From the NCBI RefSeq assembly GCF_030160655.1, contig NZ_BSOT01000005.1, forward strand, positions 1,693,546-1,757,545: DNA of 64,000 nt, in the 5' to 3' direction. How positions within the stretch are numbered: position 1 is the stretch's first letter; every line of letters begins with the position of its first letter. This DNA is from Agaribacter marinus (GTDB taxonomy: Bacteria > Pseudomonadota > Gammaproteobacteria > Enterobacterales > Alteromonadaceae). A program made the translations under genes and the position numbers. Below are positions 48,126 through 58,030 of this stretch, one piece after another. The notes beneath the pieces are model-generated. The model searched no databases and had not been told where the DNA came from. It saw only the letters and a program-made list of their open reading frames with translations.

Positions 48126-49217
48126 TTGAAAAAAAACGACGACGTAAGTATTTCACTAATTCAACAGTATTCTTTAGAAGAAGCGAAATTACACTTAACA
48201 CTTGTACAAGAAAATGTGATGTCGGACAATATATTTCTATCCTCACATTGGCTTTATTCGTGGCTAGAGAGTCTGTCCTCGTTGCCTCAAATGTGCCTTT
48301 TTAACATCGACAATAAATTAATTGGTATTGCATTTTTAGGTAAACAGCATTGTCCCTATGGCGACATTTACTATCTAAACCAAACCGGTCGTCAGGCTGA
48401 TGATCAAGTTTGGATTGAACACAATGACGTCTTCTGCATGCATGAAAAATTAGTAGCATGTCGTGAAGCATTGCTTGAGTACTTAAGTCGACAACCCAAA
48501 TTTCATAAGCTCATCGTTTCTCTTTGTAAAGATGAAAACTGGCGCCATAAGAAGATATTTTTGTGGGAAACAGACATGCACCCCACGCAATATGTTGATA
48601 TCGCGGCCCTTAGAAAACAAGCGAAAACCCACCTTGAATCTACGTCAAAAAATTCGAGATCATCTATAAAACGAAGTCAGAAATACATCGAAAGCAAATA
48701 TGGACCAATTTCGATGCACAAAATAACTGATAGCCTTGACGCACTTATACCGTCTGAAATTGCACCGCTGCATATTGAACAATGGGGAGAGACAGAATAT
48801 GGCAGTGGTTTTGCCAATCCAAGGTTTGTAAATTTCCATAAAATATTTTGCAGTCAAGCGCCCGCACACATAAATATTGAAGTGTTAAAATTTTCTGCGG
48901 GCGAATTTGTACTAGGTTATTTGTATTTCATAAATAAAGGAAATAGTGCCAACTTCTACCTATCTGCTATTAATTATTCAGATAAAAATAATAAATACAA
49001 ACCCGGTTTGGTGATGCATACAATGGCCATTTCTGACTATGCAGCAAAACAATATGATGCGTATGATTTCTTAGCAGGTGAAGCCCGCTATAAAGAATCA
49101 TTGAGTAATGGCCGATATAATATGTATACTCTGCACCTCGCAAATAAACGCCCTCTTCAGCGGATTCTGTTTAATATTAAGGTGTTAAAACAGAAGCTTG
49201 GTAATATCAAAGGATAG
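48126..49217 (+). CDS. GNAT/FemAB-like acetyltransferase-domain protein (PF13480 type)
   Basis: This is a soluble protein with a GNAT-like fold of the BioF2/CelD type: FLSSHWLYSWLESL near the start and the C-terminal AKQYDAYDFLAGEARYKESL pattern common in exopolysaccharide loci. The frame is open from a TTG at 48039 (392 residues), but that start leaves only 19 bases to the divergent gene; a TTG at 48126 preceded by AAGAAG leaves about 100 bases for promoters and matches where homologous sequence begins. Function is presumed transfer of an acyl or aminoacyl group to a sugar. Confidence 0.75.
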   Translation: MKKNDDVSISLIQQYSLEEAKLHLTLVQENVMSDNIFLSSHWLYSWLESLSSLPQMCLFNIDNKLIGIAFLGKQHCPYGDIYYLNQTGRQADDQVWIEHNDVFCMHEKLVACREALLEYLSRQPKFHKLIVSLCKDENWRHKKIFLWETDMHPTQYVDIAALRKQAKTHLESTSKNSRSSIKRSQKYIESKYGPISMHKITDSLDALIPSEIAPLHIEQWGETEYGSGFANPRFVNFHKIFCSQAPAHINIEVLKFSAGEFVLGYLYFINKGNSANFYLSAINYSDKNNKYKPGLVMHTMAISDYAAKQYDAYDFLAGEARYKESLSNGRYNMYTLHLANKRPLQRILFNIKVLKQKLGNIKG

Positions 49218-49220
49218 AAA

Positions 49221-51941
49221 TTGAAACAGGCTCATCTTAAATCAATATCGCCAATACACGTTCTATCCATTGAAGGAAAACAGAAAAGAAACGAGCACTT
49301 TACGCTCAGTGTACCGTTTGCACCAGGTGAATTACTATCGCATGAAGATGTAAAATTTTTCGACAATCATGATAAAGAAGTTTTAGCATACGCCACACCT
49401 TTATCGTATTGGCAAGACAAAAGCGTGAGATGGCTAAATGTTAAGGGATATCTCCCCTTGTCATGCGCTAACGACAGCGCACAAAATAAAATTTACCTCA
49501 AAAAGTCGACTTATCAGCACGTAAAAATAAAAGAAGAATGCGTGCAAAACACTACTGATACCATGCATATCAAGGTTATTGAAAACAAGCTTTCTTTAAG
49601 TAAAACGAAGTTTTTAGACCTAATTATCACGCCTTTGAATGTTAAATTGGCATTTGCGGTTAAGGGTAAGTCAACAATCACGCAGACTAAAATCCAACAC
49701 ACGTTTGAAACGGAATATACAACAGATAATACTCCCTACGGTTGTCTTATTAAGCAAAGCGCAGCGCTGTTAACGGAGGGAGAGCGTGTTGGAAGTCTCA
49801 ATGCTAGAATCGCCGTGAATTTTGCCTCGGCGTCTATTGATATCCAAGTAGATGTGCATAACTGCCAAGCGCAAGTGCCAGAACAAGGTAAGTGGGACTT
49901 AGGGAACCCTAATAGCCTATCTCTTAAATCCATGGGTTTTGAGCTCACTACGCCCCAAGATTATCAACGTTCTATTTATATCAGCAATGATGCAATACTA
50001 GACGAAAAAAATAACGACGCAAGTAACACCAATAAGTGTTTATATAATCAAGCATCATACAACGATACCAATATTACGCTAGTCCAGCATAGTAGTGGTG
50101 GGAAGCACTGGAACAGTCCCAATCACAAGGGAGCCGACAATAAAGTAACACTGTCTCATAAAGGCGCTAGCTTTTTTGATGGCGCTAGCAATAAAATTAT
50201 CGAGCGAGCCAACCCAATATTGTTAACTGGCTCAGAAGAGCAAACGCTGAGCATTACGCCAAGACACTTTTGGCAGAAATTTCCCGCGTCAATTGAGTTA
50301 AATGCGCATTGTTGTTCGATTAATTATGTAGACATACAAACCCCTGATACGATAGAAATTCAGCCCGGAGAAACAAAGTCACACTCAATATCTTTGGCAC
50401 TGCATGCAACTGGCGAGGCGACACCGTATTCAGATGTTGCAATACATGGTAAAGGTAATAAGAATGATAAAGAATTCCAGGTATTCATACCGCCCTCAAG
50501 AATCGACGTGGCAAAAACACTTCCGTGGTTTTCAAATGCAGCGAAACACGAAAAACTACATAGCATTGTTGAATTAGGCTTAAGTAGCGAATCAAACTTC
50601 TATGAAAAACGAGAGGCGCTCGATGAATTTGGCTGGCGTCATTTTGGTGATATTTACGCTGACCATGAAGCAGACACATATGATGGCGACCTACCTTTCG
50701 TATCACACTATAACAATCAATATGACCCGTTATATGGTTTGCTAAAACAATGGTTATTAGACGGCAACAGGAAATGGCGTGAATTGGCCGACGACTTATT
50801 TGACCATTTGATTAATATTGATATCTATCGCACAGAACACGACAAGCCCGAATATAACAACGGTTTATTTTGGCATACAGACCATTACGTACAAGCTGAA
50901 ACGGCTACTCATAGGACTTATTCTCGCCATCAAGCAAGTGATGTGTATATGGATCACGCTGGCGGCGGAGGCCCAGGCGCACATCATTGCTATTCTAGCG
51001 GTATTGCGCTCTATTACTTTTTAACCGGAGACGAGAGAGCAGCAAGTACGGTCTTAGGTATGGCAAATTGGATGAAACATATCTATGAAGGCGACGGCAC
51101 GCTATTGGGCAAATTTTTACAACTCAAAAACGCTAATCATTTAACAATACCTTTTGGTGCAAAGTTGTTGCTTGGCGCTGGAACCGGCATCGTCAGAAAT
51201 CCTATCACCAATAATTACCCGCTGGACAGAGGCACTGGCAATTACGTCAACGTACTTTTGGATGCCTTTGAATTAACCCAAGAACCAAGTTACTTAGATG
51301 ACATAGAGCGCGTTATCCTCAATACGATCAAAGAAGATGACAATTTTAAAGACAGGCACTTCGAAGATATTGAAAACACATGGTTTTACACCGTATTCTT
51401 GCAGGCCACTGCAAAATATTTGTACTTCGTTTCGACATTTAACTTAACCCGCGCAGCTTGCAAACCAATTTTAAGTGCCTTAGTGCATTACGTCGATTAC
51501 ATTGCGCAACATGAACAGCCGGCGCTAAAAAGTGCTGAAGTATTGGAATACCCAAATGATACGTGGACAGGGCAGGATATTCGCAAAGTCCAACTATTGT
51601 GCATAGGCAGCTTACTAGTAAACGAGCCACAAAAAACCATTTACCTTAACAAAGCAGCTGAACTAAACGACTGGATTAGCCAAAAACTATTCACAAGCAA
51701 TGAACGTTTCTACACACGTATTTTGGCTTTAACGATGCAAAATTACGGAAGCATTGAACTCGTCAATGACAAGCAGTACAAACTACCATTAGATTTATCA
51801 GATACAAAATTTGACAAGCATGTATGCCCCTCCACAACAGCTCGTATTCGCGCGTTTATTAATACCTATTCGTTCAAAAAGGAACGGCGACTATTACTAA
51901 CAAGAATTCCGAAATTGCAAAAGATACTGGGTAAACCATGA
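49221..51941 (+). CDS. PcRGLX/YetA-like protein (exo-rhamnogalacturonan lyase-type), in a biosynthesis operon
   Basis: This 906-residue protein has no signal peptide. The N-terminus has a RIFT-barrel pattern (FTLSVPFAPGELLSHEDVKF and YWQDKSVRWLNVKGYLP). The middle and C-terminal parts look like an alpha/alpha-barrel with His/Asp-rich motifs DYVQ-like HYVQAETATHRTYSRHQ and DHAGGGGPGAHHCYSSG. That combination resembles the PcRGLX/YetA family, whose founding member is an exo-rhamnogalacturonan lyase. It sits three bases after the GNAT-like gene and overlaps the next glycosyltransferase gene by four bases. The domain call is from pattern memory, so moderate. Confidence 0.6.
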   Translation: MKQAHLKSISPIHVLSIEGKQKRNEHFTLSVPFAPGELLSHEDVKFFDNHDKEVLAYATPLSYWQDKSVRWLNVKGYLPLSCANDSAQNKIYLKKSTYQHVKIKEECVQNTTDTMHIKVIENKLSLSKTKFLDLIITPLNVKLAFAVKGKSTITQTKIQHTFETEYTTDNTPYGCLIKQSAALLTEGERVGSLNARIAVNFASASIDIQVDVHNCQAQVPEQGKWDLGNPNSLSLKSMGFELTTPQDYQRSIYISNDAILDEKNNDASNTNKCLYNQASYNDTNITLVQHSSGGKHWNSPNHKGADNKVTLSHKGASFFDGASNKIIERANPILLTGSEEQTLSITPRHFWQKFPASIELNAHCCSINYVDIQTPDTIEIQPGETKSHSISLALHATGEATPYSDVAIHGKGNKNDKEFQVFIPPSRIDVAKTLPWFSNAAKHEKLHSIVELGLSSESNFYEKREALDEFGWRHFGDIYADHEADTYDGDLPFVSHYNNQYDPLYGLLKQWLLDGNRKWRELADDLFDHLINIDIYRTEHDKPEYNNGLFWHTDHYVQAETATHRTYSRHQASDVYMDHAGGGGPGAHHCYSSGIALYYFLTGDERAASTVLGMANWMKHIYEGDGTLLGKFLQLKNANHLTIPFGAKLLLGAGTGIVRNPITNNYPLDRGTGNYVNVLLDAFELTQEPSYLDDIERVILNTIKEDDNFKDRHFEDIENTWFYTVFLQATAKYLYFVSTFNLTRAACKPILSALVHYVDYIAQHEQPALKSAEVLEYPNDTWTGQDIRKVQLLCIGSLLVNEPQKTIYLNKAAELNDWISQKLFTSNERFYTRILALTMQNYGSIELVNDKQYKLPLDLSDTKFDKHVCPSTTARIRAFINTYSFKKERRLLLTRIPKLQKILGKP

Positions 51942-52912
51942 GTAATTCGGACGAGCTTCAGGCAAATGCTAATATAGACATCAGCTTTATCATCCCTCAT
52001 ATGGGACGAGAAGAAATGCTGATAGATACGCTGTCGTCCATAAGCGCTCAGCAGTTTGATTTATCTTGTATTGAGATCTGGATCGTAACTAAAAATAAGC
52101 AACTACAAGATGAAACATTTAACGCAGCTGACACCGTTCAATTGAACGTTATTTATGCGGATACAAACATTACGATATCGCATCAACGAAACATTGGTGC
52201 TAAACACGCTAAAGGTGAATTTTTAGCCTTTTTAGATGCAGATATTGGACTCGCCGATAATTGGATTCAAGCGATGCTTGAAAAACTCAGTTCTGACAAA
52301 AACATCAAGTTAGTTAGCGCTATTCAAAAAAATAGTGAAAATGCTCCGCCATTAGAACGACTGCGGACGGCACTCAGCAATGCAGACGTTGATTGTAAGG
52401 TCGAGTTTTTACCCGGGCGAAACTTATTACTACATAAAACAACTTTTGCGGCCGTCGGCGGATTCCCAGAACACCTGGAAACATGCGAAGACTATGTTTT
52501 TACACAAGCAGTCTCTGAAATCGGTCAGCTATTTTACTCAGCAGATAGCCACTATGTGCATATTGGTGAAGATAAAGCATTTTCTCAAATGGCCGAAAAA
52601 GAAGTATGGCGAGGCTTATCAAACATTGCGTCTGTAAAAGGTAGAACCGTACCATTGTCGGAGTGGCCAAGCTTTTTTGCGCCTCCGCTGTTTACTTTCG
52701 GCATTATATTCTTGTGCTTATTAAGTATAGGCGGCTGGTTCATATTCGCCGCTATTGCTGCTATAGGCGCATTTAGTATTCTTGCTTTATATAGCGTAAG
52801 GTTGTCGCGAATCGCAAAAGGTGACCCAACATTCGCAACTATTTTGAAATTTTACAGTATATATTTCCCAGCGAGAACATGGGGAACAATTAAAGGACTA
52901 TTTCAGCGTTAG
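51938..52912 (+). CDS. family 2 glycosyltransferase
   Basis: This 324-residue protein has a GT-A domain: ISFIIPHMGREEMLIDTLSSI, ISHQRNIGAKHAKGEFLAFL and the DxD-like motif LDADIGLAD, then GGFPEHLETCEDYVF for the acceptor side. Two to three hydrophobic segments near residues 240-285 anchor it in the membrane. It would add one sugar to the lipid-linked repeat unit. Its start overlaps the lyase-like gene (ATGA). Confidence 0.9.
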   Translation: MSNSDELQANANIDISFIIPHMGREEMLIDTLSSISAQQFDLSCIEIWIVTKNKQLQDETFNAADTVQLNVIYADTNITISHQRNIGAKHAKGEFLAFLDADIGLADNWIQAMLEKLSSDKNIKLVSAIQKNSENAPPLERLRTALSNADVDCKVEFLPGRNLLLHKTTFAAVGGFPEHLETCEDYVFTQAVSEIGQLFYSADSHYVHIGEDKAFSQMAEKEVWRGLSNIASVKGRTVPLSEWPSFFAPPLFTFGIIFLCLLSIGGWFIFAAIAAIGAFSILALYSVRLSRIAKGDPTFATILKFYSIYFPARTWGTIKGLFQR

Positions 52913-52948
52913 TGCCTGATCATGATTAGGCAAATGTTGTAAAACTAA

Positions 52949-54082
52949 ATGACTATGAAAAAAACACCGCACATATTGCAGTTTATTTGCTCTACGGGAT
53001 TCTACGGCGCAGAACGCTGGATTCTGGCACTTTGTAAAAATACGCCAAAGCAAGATGCTAAACATTCATTAGCCGTGACCTTAGAAGACAACTCTAAAGA
53101 CCTAGAGCTGGTTAAACAATTCAGAAAAGACTGTGGTGACGCCGTAGAAGTGCCGATGAATAACCGTTTTGATTTAGCGGTTATCAACAAATTGGTTCAA
53201 TATATTCACGACAATAACATCGACATTATTCATACTCATGGTTATAAATCAGACATACTAGGGGTGATAGCAGCAAAAAAAGCCGGTATTCCCGTTGTTG
53301 TCACACCACATGGCTTTGAAAATGCAGAAGACTTTAAACTTCGCACTTTTATCTGGCTAGGTTGTCAAGCCATGCGCTTTGCAAATAAAGTTGTGCCCTT
53401 GTCGCCACAACTTGTCAAGGATGTGAAGGGGTTTGGAGTTAAAGAACCGAAACTAGTGTACATTCAAAACGGTGTCGATTTATCAGAAGTTGAAACCGTG
53501 AGAGACGCCGTTCCGCGCCTTGAAAAAACAAAAAAACGCATTGGCTTTATTGGGCAAATGATTAGTCGAAAAAATATCAAAGACATATTGGATATTTTTG
53601 ACAGTCTTTCTGCTAAACGAAATGACATCGAATTGGTCTTACTTGGCGATGGCGATGACAGGGCTTCACTGGAGGCCTACTCAACAAATTTAAGTAGCAA
53701 AGAAGATATGCATTTTTTAGGGTATCGAGATGACCGACTAGACTATTTGCGCAGTTTTGATTTATTCGTAATGACGTCAACTTTGGAAGGTATTCCACGT
53801 TGCTTGATGGAAGCATGTGCGATGGGTACACCAATTGCGGCTTATGATATACCGGGTATTGATCAGTTGGTTCAACACAATGAAACTGGGATGCTTGCTA
53901 AACTAGGCGACAAAGCAACATTGAGCGAGTATTGGGCGCGTCTACTCGATGATGATATTTTTGCACAAACATGTGGTAAAAATGCGATAAACTATGTAAA
54001 TCAACATTATGCTGCCAAACGAATGGCGGATGAGTACCTAGAGCTATTCAACGACTTGTTAGTATGTGAGCATGACAAATAA
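52949..54082 (+). CDS. family 4 glycosyltransferase
   Basis: This 377-residue GT-B enzyme has an N-terminal ICSTGFYGAERWILAL donor/acceptor loop and IIHTHGYKSDILG. The C-terminal domain has RIGFIGQMISRKNIKDIL and the E-x7-E-like SLEGIPRCLMEACAMGTPIAAYD motif that binds the nucleotide sugar. ATG 52949 or 52955 can serve as start. It belongs to the plus-strand polysaccharide operon. Confidence 0.93.
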   Translation: MTMKKTPHILQFICSTGFYGAERWILALCKNTPKQDAKHSLAVTLEDNSKDLELVKQFRKDCGDAVEVPMNNRFDLAVINKLVQYIHDNNIDIIHTHGYKSDILGVIAAKKAGIPVVVTPHGFENAEDFKLRTFIWLGCQAMRFANKVVPLSPQLVKDVKGFGVKEPKLVYIQNGVDLSEVETVRDAVPRLEKTKKRIGFIGQMISRKNIKDILDIFDSLSAKRNDIELVLLGDGDDRASLEAYSTNLSSKEDMHFLGYRDDRLDYLRSFDLFVMTSTLEGIPRCLMEACAMGTPIAAYDIPGIDQLVQHNETGMLAKLGDKATLSEYWARLLDDDIFAQTCGKNAINYVNQHYAAKRMADEYLELFNDLLVCEHDK

Positions 54083-55073
54083 AACGGATTTAGTATTCAT
54101 ATTGAGCGTAGACACAGAGGAAGAATGGGACTGGAACGGCCCCTTTCCTGAAAAGGACTTTTCTGTAGAAAACCTACATGCCTTACCGCAATTTCAACAA
54201 TTTTGCATGCGCTTGGGTATACGTCCATGTTATTTTGTAGACTATGCTGCCGCTAAAGGCTTGGATCCATCAAGCGAATTTATGCAACTTGTCCAAAAAA
54301 ATACCTGCGAACTTGGCGCCCACCTTCATCCATGGGCAAACCCGCCTATTTTTGAAAAACCGACCGAAGAAAATTCACATGTCGTCAATTTGCCATTGAC
54401 GCAAGTTGAACAGAAACTAGATGCTTTAATGCAAGTTTTCGCAGAGAAGTTCGAGTACCGACCTAGAGCTTTTAGAACCGGGCGTTGGGGAATTTCAGCG
54501 GAAATAATGGACTTACTTTGGTCAAGAGGGTTTACTGTCGACTCAAGTGTTTACCCATTTTATGAAAATGAATATTTTTCCTGTCAGGGTAGCCCAACAC
54601 TCCCTTATTGGCCAGCAACTAGCGATGTGTTAAGTTGCGGTGAACAGCGTAACATATTAGAAATGCCAGTCACCGTCGGGTTTAATAGACAACCTTTTGA
54701 ACTTGCGAATAAAATTAATAGAACACTAGATTCACCAAATTTACAGAAGGTGAAGGCTAATGCCATTTTATGGCACAGTAAACTGTTACGTAAAATTTAC
54801 ATGAGCCCAGAAGTGACGTCGTCGAGCAATATGATAAGCCTCTGTGATTCTGTTGATACTCAAAAACAACCAATTATTCATATGTACTTACACAGTTCTA
54901 ATCTCATACAAAGTGGTACGGGAGTAATGGATAGTGAAGAACCCTATGCGCTAATAACACGTCGTATTAAAAATGTGATTGAACACCTTAAAAAACAACA
55001 TAATGTAACCTTTATGACTTTATCGGAAGCTAAAGTGCACTTTCAAACGAACCCAAGATTTATTGCCGCATGA
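54072..55073 (+). CDS. polysaccharide deacetylase-like protein
   Basis: A protein of about 333 residues opening VFILSVDTEEEWDWNGPF, in which the NodB-type catalytic Asp lies in DTEEEW, followed by CELGAHLHPW (metal-binding H-x-H region) and YRPRAFRTGRWG. It resembles the WalW/XrtA-associated deacetylase group found in exopolysaccharide loci. ATG 54072 overlaps the upstream gene by 11 bases; GTG 54066 is an alternative. No signal peptide is visible, so it would act in the cytoplasm on intermediates. Confidence 0.82.
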   Translation: MTNKTDLVFILSVDTEEEWDWNGPFPEKDFSVENLHALPQFQQFCMRLGIRPCYFVDYAAAKGLDPSSEFMQLVQKNTCELGAHLHPWANPPIFEKPTEENSHVVNLPLTQVEQKLDALMQVFAEKFEYRPRAFRTGRWGISAEIMDLLWSRGFTVDSSVYPFYENEYFSCQGSPTLPYWPATSDVLSCGEQRNILEMPVTVGFNRQPFELANKINRTLDSPNLQKVKANAILWHSKLLRKIYMSPEVTSSSNMISLCDSVDTQKQPIIHMYLHSSNLIQSGTGVMDSEEPYALITRRIKNVIEHLKKQHNVTFMTLSEAKVHFQTNPRFIAA

Positions 55074-56128
55074 CAATTGAAGTAATAGTAGATAACCAAA
55101 TAAGCCGAGAACATTGGGATGAATATGTCAGTACTCAACCAAGTGCGACACCCTATCATTTGTTTGCTTGGGGCGAAGCGGTTGAACGTGCTTATGGTTT
55201 TAAATGTCACCGCTTTGCAGTGACTGAAAACCGACAATATGTCGGTATATTGCCTGTCGTTGAAATGCGCACAATGACTGGCAAAAAACACTTCTGTGCC
55301 TTGCCGTATTGTGACGTAGGCGCCCATATTTCCAACTCTGATGCGATTGCACTTACTTTAAAAGATGCACTTTTTAAAGCGGCTAAAAAGCTAGCGATCA
55401 CTGACATAGAGTTAAGAGCCAGTGAATATGAACTATTAACACTGGATGCAGTGAGACCGGGTGAAAAAGTCAGGATGCAACTGTCCCTGCCCGATTCCGA
55501 AGATGCGCTCATGGCCCAATTTAAATCCAAACTTCGCAGCCAAATTAGAAAGGCTGAAAAAAATGGTTTAACGTACAAAACGATTCAATGTAATGAATCC
55601 AATGACGGACATGTATCCGACTTTTATGACATTATTGCGAAAAATATGCGAGCACTCGGTTCGCCAGTGCATGCTAAGCAATGGTATCAGGCCATATGCA
55701 GCAAATATGGGAAGAACGCTTACATTGCGTTGGTTTACTCTGAAGACGTCGCTGTGGGTGCAGCCATCGTCCTAAAAGCAGGCAACAAAGCGAGTATTCC
55801 TTGGGCCTCTACATTAGCAGATTACAATAGGTTAGCCCCTAATATGTTGTTGTATTGGGCAGTGCTATCTGAGGCAACAAAACAAGAAATAGCAATATTT
55901 GATTTTGGGCGTTCAACCGTGAGCGAAGGTACATACAATTTTAAAAAACAATGGGGGTGTCAACCTATGCGTCTTGACTGGCAGTCCTTTGAAAACGAAG
56001 AACAATGTGTGACCGCCCATGTCAATAAATCAAAATCGCGCGAGCGAATTGAAAATGTATGGCGAAAGTTACCACTACAGATGACCAATTTCCTTGGTCC
56101 TAAAATACGCAAACATATTAGTTTATAA
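55070..56128 (+). CDS. FemAB-family protein of XrtA/PEP-CTERM-type polysaccharide loci
   Basis: This 352-residue protein contains TPYHLFAWGEAVERAYGF near the N-terminus, KSKLRSQIRKAEKNGLTY in the middle and IFDFGRSTVSEGTYNFKKQWG at the end. These are the landmarks of the FemAB-like family regularly found beside XrtA exosortase exopolysaccharide genes. FemAB proteins transfer amino acids from aminoacyl-tRNA to cell-wall precursors, but the activity of this branch is not established. It overlaps the deacetylase-like gene (ATGA). Confidence 0.88.
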   Translation: MTIEVIVDNQISREHWDEYVSTQPSATPYHLFAWGEAVERAYGFKCHRFAVTENRQYVGILPVVEMRTMTGKKHFCALPYCDVGAHISNSDAIALTLKDALFKAAKKLAITDIELRASEYELLTLDAVRPGEKVRMQLSLPDSEDALMAQFKSKLRSQIRKAEKNGLTYKTIQCNESNDGHVSDFYDIIAKNMRALGSPVHAKQWYQAICSKYGKNAYIALVYSEDVAVGAAIVLKAGNKASIPWASTLADYNRLAPNMLLYWAVLSEATKQEIAIFDFGRSTVSEGTYNFKKQWGCQPMRLDWQSFENEEQCVTAHVNKSKSRERIENVWRKLPLQMTNFLGPKIRKHISL

Positions 56129-56140
56129 AGGAAATGACGC

Positions 56141-58030
56141 ATGTGCGGTATCGCAGGATTTTTACATAAAAATTTCGTTAAACTGGATAAATCTCACCTC
56201 GTCAACATGGGCAATGCCATAGCACACAGAGGTCCCGACGCACACGATGAATATATAGATGATTACGTTGGGCTTTGTCACCGCCGTTTGAGTATTCTCG
56301 ATTTATCTGAAGCAGGTATCCAACCGATGTTTTCACCTGACAAGCAGGTGATAATTGTATTCAATGGCGAAATCTATAACTTTCCTGAACTAAAAGAAGA
56401 GCTAATCGGCGACGGTATTGTGTTCAACACCGGCACTGATACAGAGGTTATCATTCACCTTTACATTAAGTACGGAAATGCATGCGTCGCAAAACTAAAT
56501 GGTATGTTTGCTTTCACCATATGGGATAAACGAGACAATTCGATGCTGATTGCCCGTGATCGCCTGGGTAAAAAACCTCTCTATTACTTAGAACACGACG
56601 GTAGATTCGCGTTTGCATCCGAAATTAAAGCCTTGTTGACACTACCTGATGTGCCTCGAGAGATTCGCTATGATGCGGTAAGAGACTTTTTTACCTACCA
56701 ATATGTGCCGGACCCCAAAAGCATATTCAAGCATATTCATAAATTGCCCGCAGCTCACTATATGATAATCACAGGTGGGAACGTCAGTCTGCATAAATAT
56801 TGGGAACTTGATTTTTCGTCACCAAGTACACAATCAGAAGCGTACTTAAAACAGGAGTTACAGACGCTTGCCAATGCATGCACTAAACGTCGTATGTTGA
56901 GTGACGTACCATTAGGCGCATTTTTAAGCGGTGGTGTGGATTCAAGTGGTGTAGTCGCCATGATGGCAAAGCAGTCAGATGCACCGGTTACCACCTGCAC
57001 AATTGCGTTTGACGATAAAAAATATAACGAAGCTGAATTCGCTAAAACAGTGGCAGAGCAGTATGAGACAGCACACCATGAATTTTTGGTCAGTCAAAAC
57101 GTAACGGACACCTTAGAACACATTGTAAGTTTTTTTGATGAGCCATTTGCTGATCCCTCTTTAGTACCCACGTTCTTTGTTTCAGAGCTTGCACGTCAAG
57201 CTGTGACTGTCGCCATCGCTGGGGATGGTGGTGACGAAGTATTTGCTGGTTACGAAAAGTATACAACGGATGACATTGAGAATCGATTGAGGGAAAAGTT
57301 TCCGCTATGGATGCGAAAAAACATATTTCCTAGCATGGCGAAGATATTTGCCATCTCTGAAAACTCACTTTTCCGTAAGGCAAAATCACTCTTAACCAGT
57401 TTGAGTGTTAGCCCGGAAATCGGGTTTTATATGACCAACGCGCAAATGCAAGACAGTCAATGGGAATCGCTCGCAAATGAACATATAAGCGACGCGTTGG
57501 GTCACTACCACCCTTCTGAAATCACAACAAAGTTTTACGATGAAGCCAACGGCCCAGACCACTTATCAAAAATACTGTATACCGACATTAAAACCTATTT
57601 GTGCGGTGGTATTCTGGTCAAAGTAGATCGAATGAGCATGGCAAACTCTCTTGAAGTTAGAGCACCTATCCTTGATAAAGAGATAATGGAATTTGCCGCC
57701 AAAGTCCCATCAAAGTTTAAGTTCAACAATGGTGAAAAGAAGTATCTCTTAAAAGAGGCGTTTAAAGACTATTTACCTGACGACATTCTGTATCGTAAAA
57801 AAATGGGCTTTTCTGTGCCACTTGCGAAGTGGTTTAGAGAAGAAATTAAACTGATTGCAGAAAAATTCTTAATTAAAAACGCCAAAGGCCTACCCACTAT
57901 TTTTAACATGGCTCGCGTAAATGATTATTGGCAACAACATCAAACAAATAAAGCAGACCACAGTGCTATTTTATGGTCAATGTTGATGTTTGAGATGTGG
58001 TGGCAACGGTACATGCCTGATGAACAATAA
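56141..58030 (+). CDS. asnB: asparagine synthase-like glutamine amidotransferase
   Basis: This 629-residue enzyme starts MCGIAGF with the catalytic Cys2 exposed after Met removal. The class II glutaminase domain has HRGPDAHDE and FNGEIYNFPEL; the synthetase domain has the ATP pyrophosphatase loop FLSGGVDSSGVVAM. In exopolysaccharide loci such AsnB-like proteins probably amidate sugar uronic acids or related groups; ordinary asparagine synthesis cannot be excluded. AAGGAAA lies nine bases before the ATG. Confidence 0.92.
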   Translation: MCGIAGFLHKNFVKLDKSHLVNMGNAIAHRGPDAHDEYIDDYVGLCHRRLSILDLSEAGIQPMFSPDKQVIIVFNGEIYNFPELKEELIGDGIVFNTGTDTEVIIHLYIKYGNACVAKLNGMFAFTIWDKRDNSMLIARDRLGKKPLYYLEHDGRFAFASEIKALLTLPDVPREIRYDAVRDFFTYQYVPDPKSIFKHIHKLPAAHYMIITGGNVSLHKYWELDFSSPSTQSEAYLKQELQTLANACTKRRMLSDVPLGAFLSGGVDSSGVVAMMAKQSDAPVTTCTIAFDDKKYNEAEFAKTVAEQYETAHHEFLVSQNVTDTLEHIVSFFDEPFADPSLVPTFFVSELARQAVTVAIAGDGGDEVFAGYEKYTTDDIENRLREKFPLWMRKNIFPSMAKIFAISENSLFRKAKSLLTSLSVSPEIGFYMTNAQMQDSQWESLANEHISDALGHYHPSEITTKFYDEANGPDHLSKILYTDIKTYLCGGILVKVDRMSMANSLEVRAPILDKEIMEFAAKVPSKFKFNNGEKKYLLKEAFKDYLPDDILYRKKMGFSVPLAKWFREEIKLIAEKFLIKNAKGLPTIFNMARVNDYWQQHQTNKADHSAILWSMLMFEMWWQRYMPDEQ

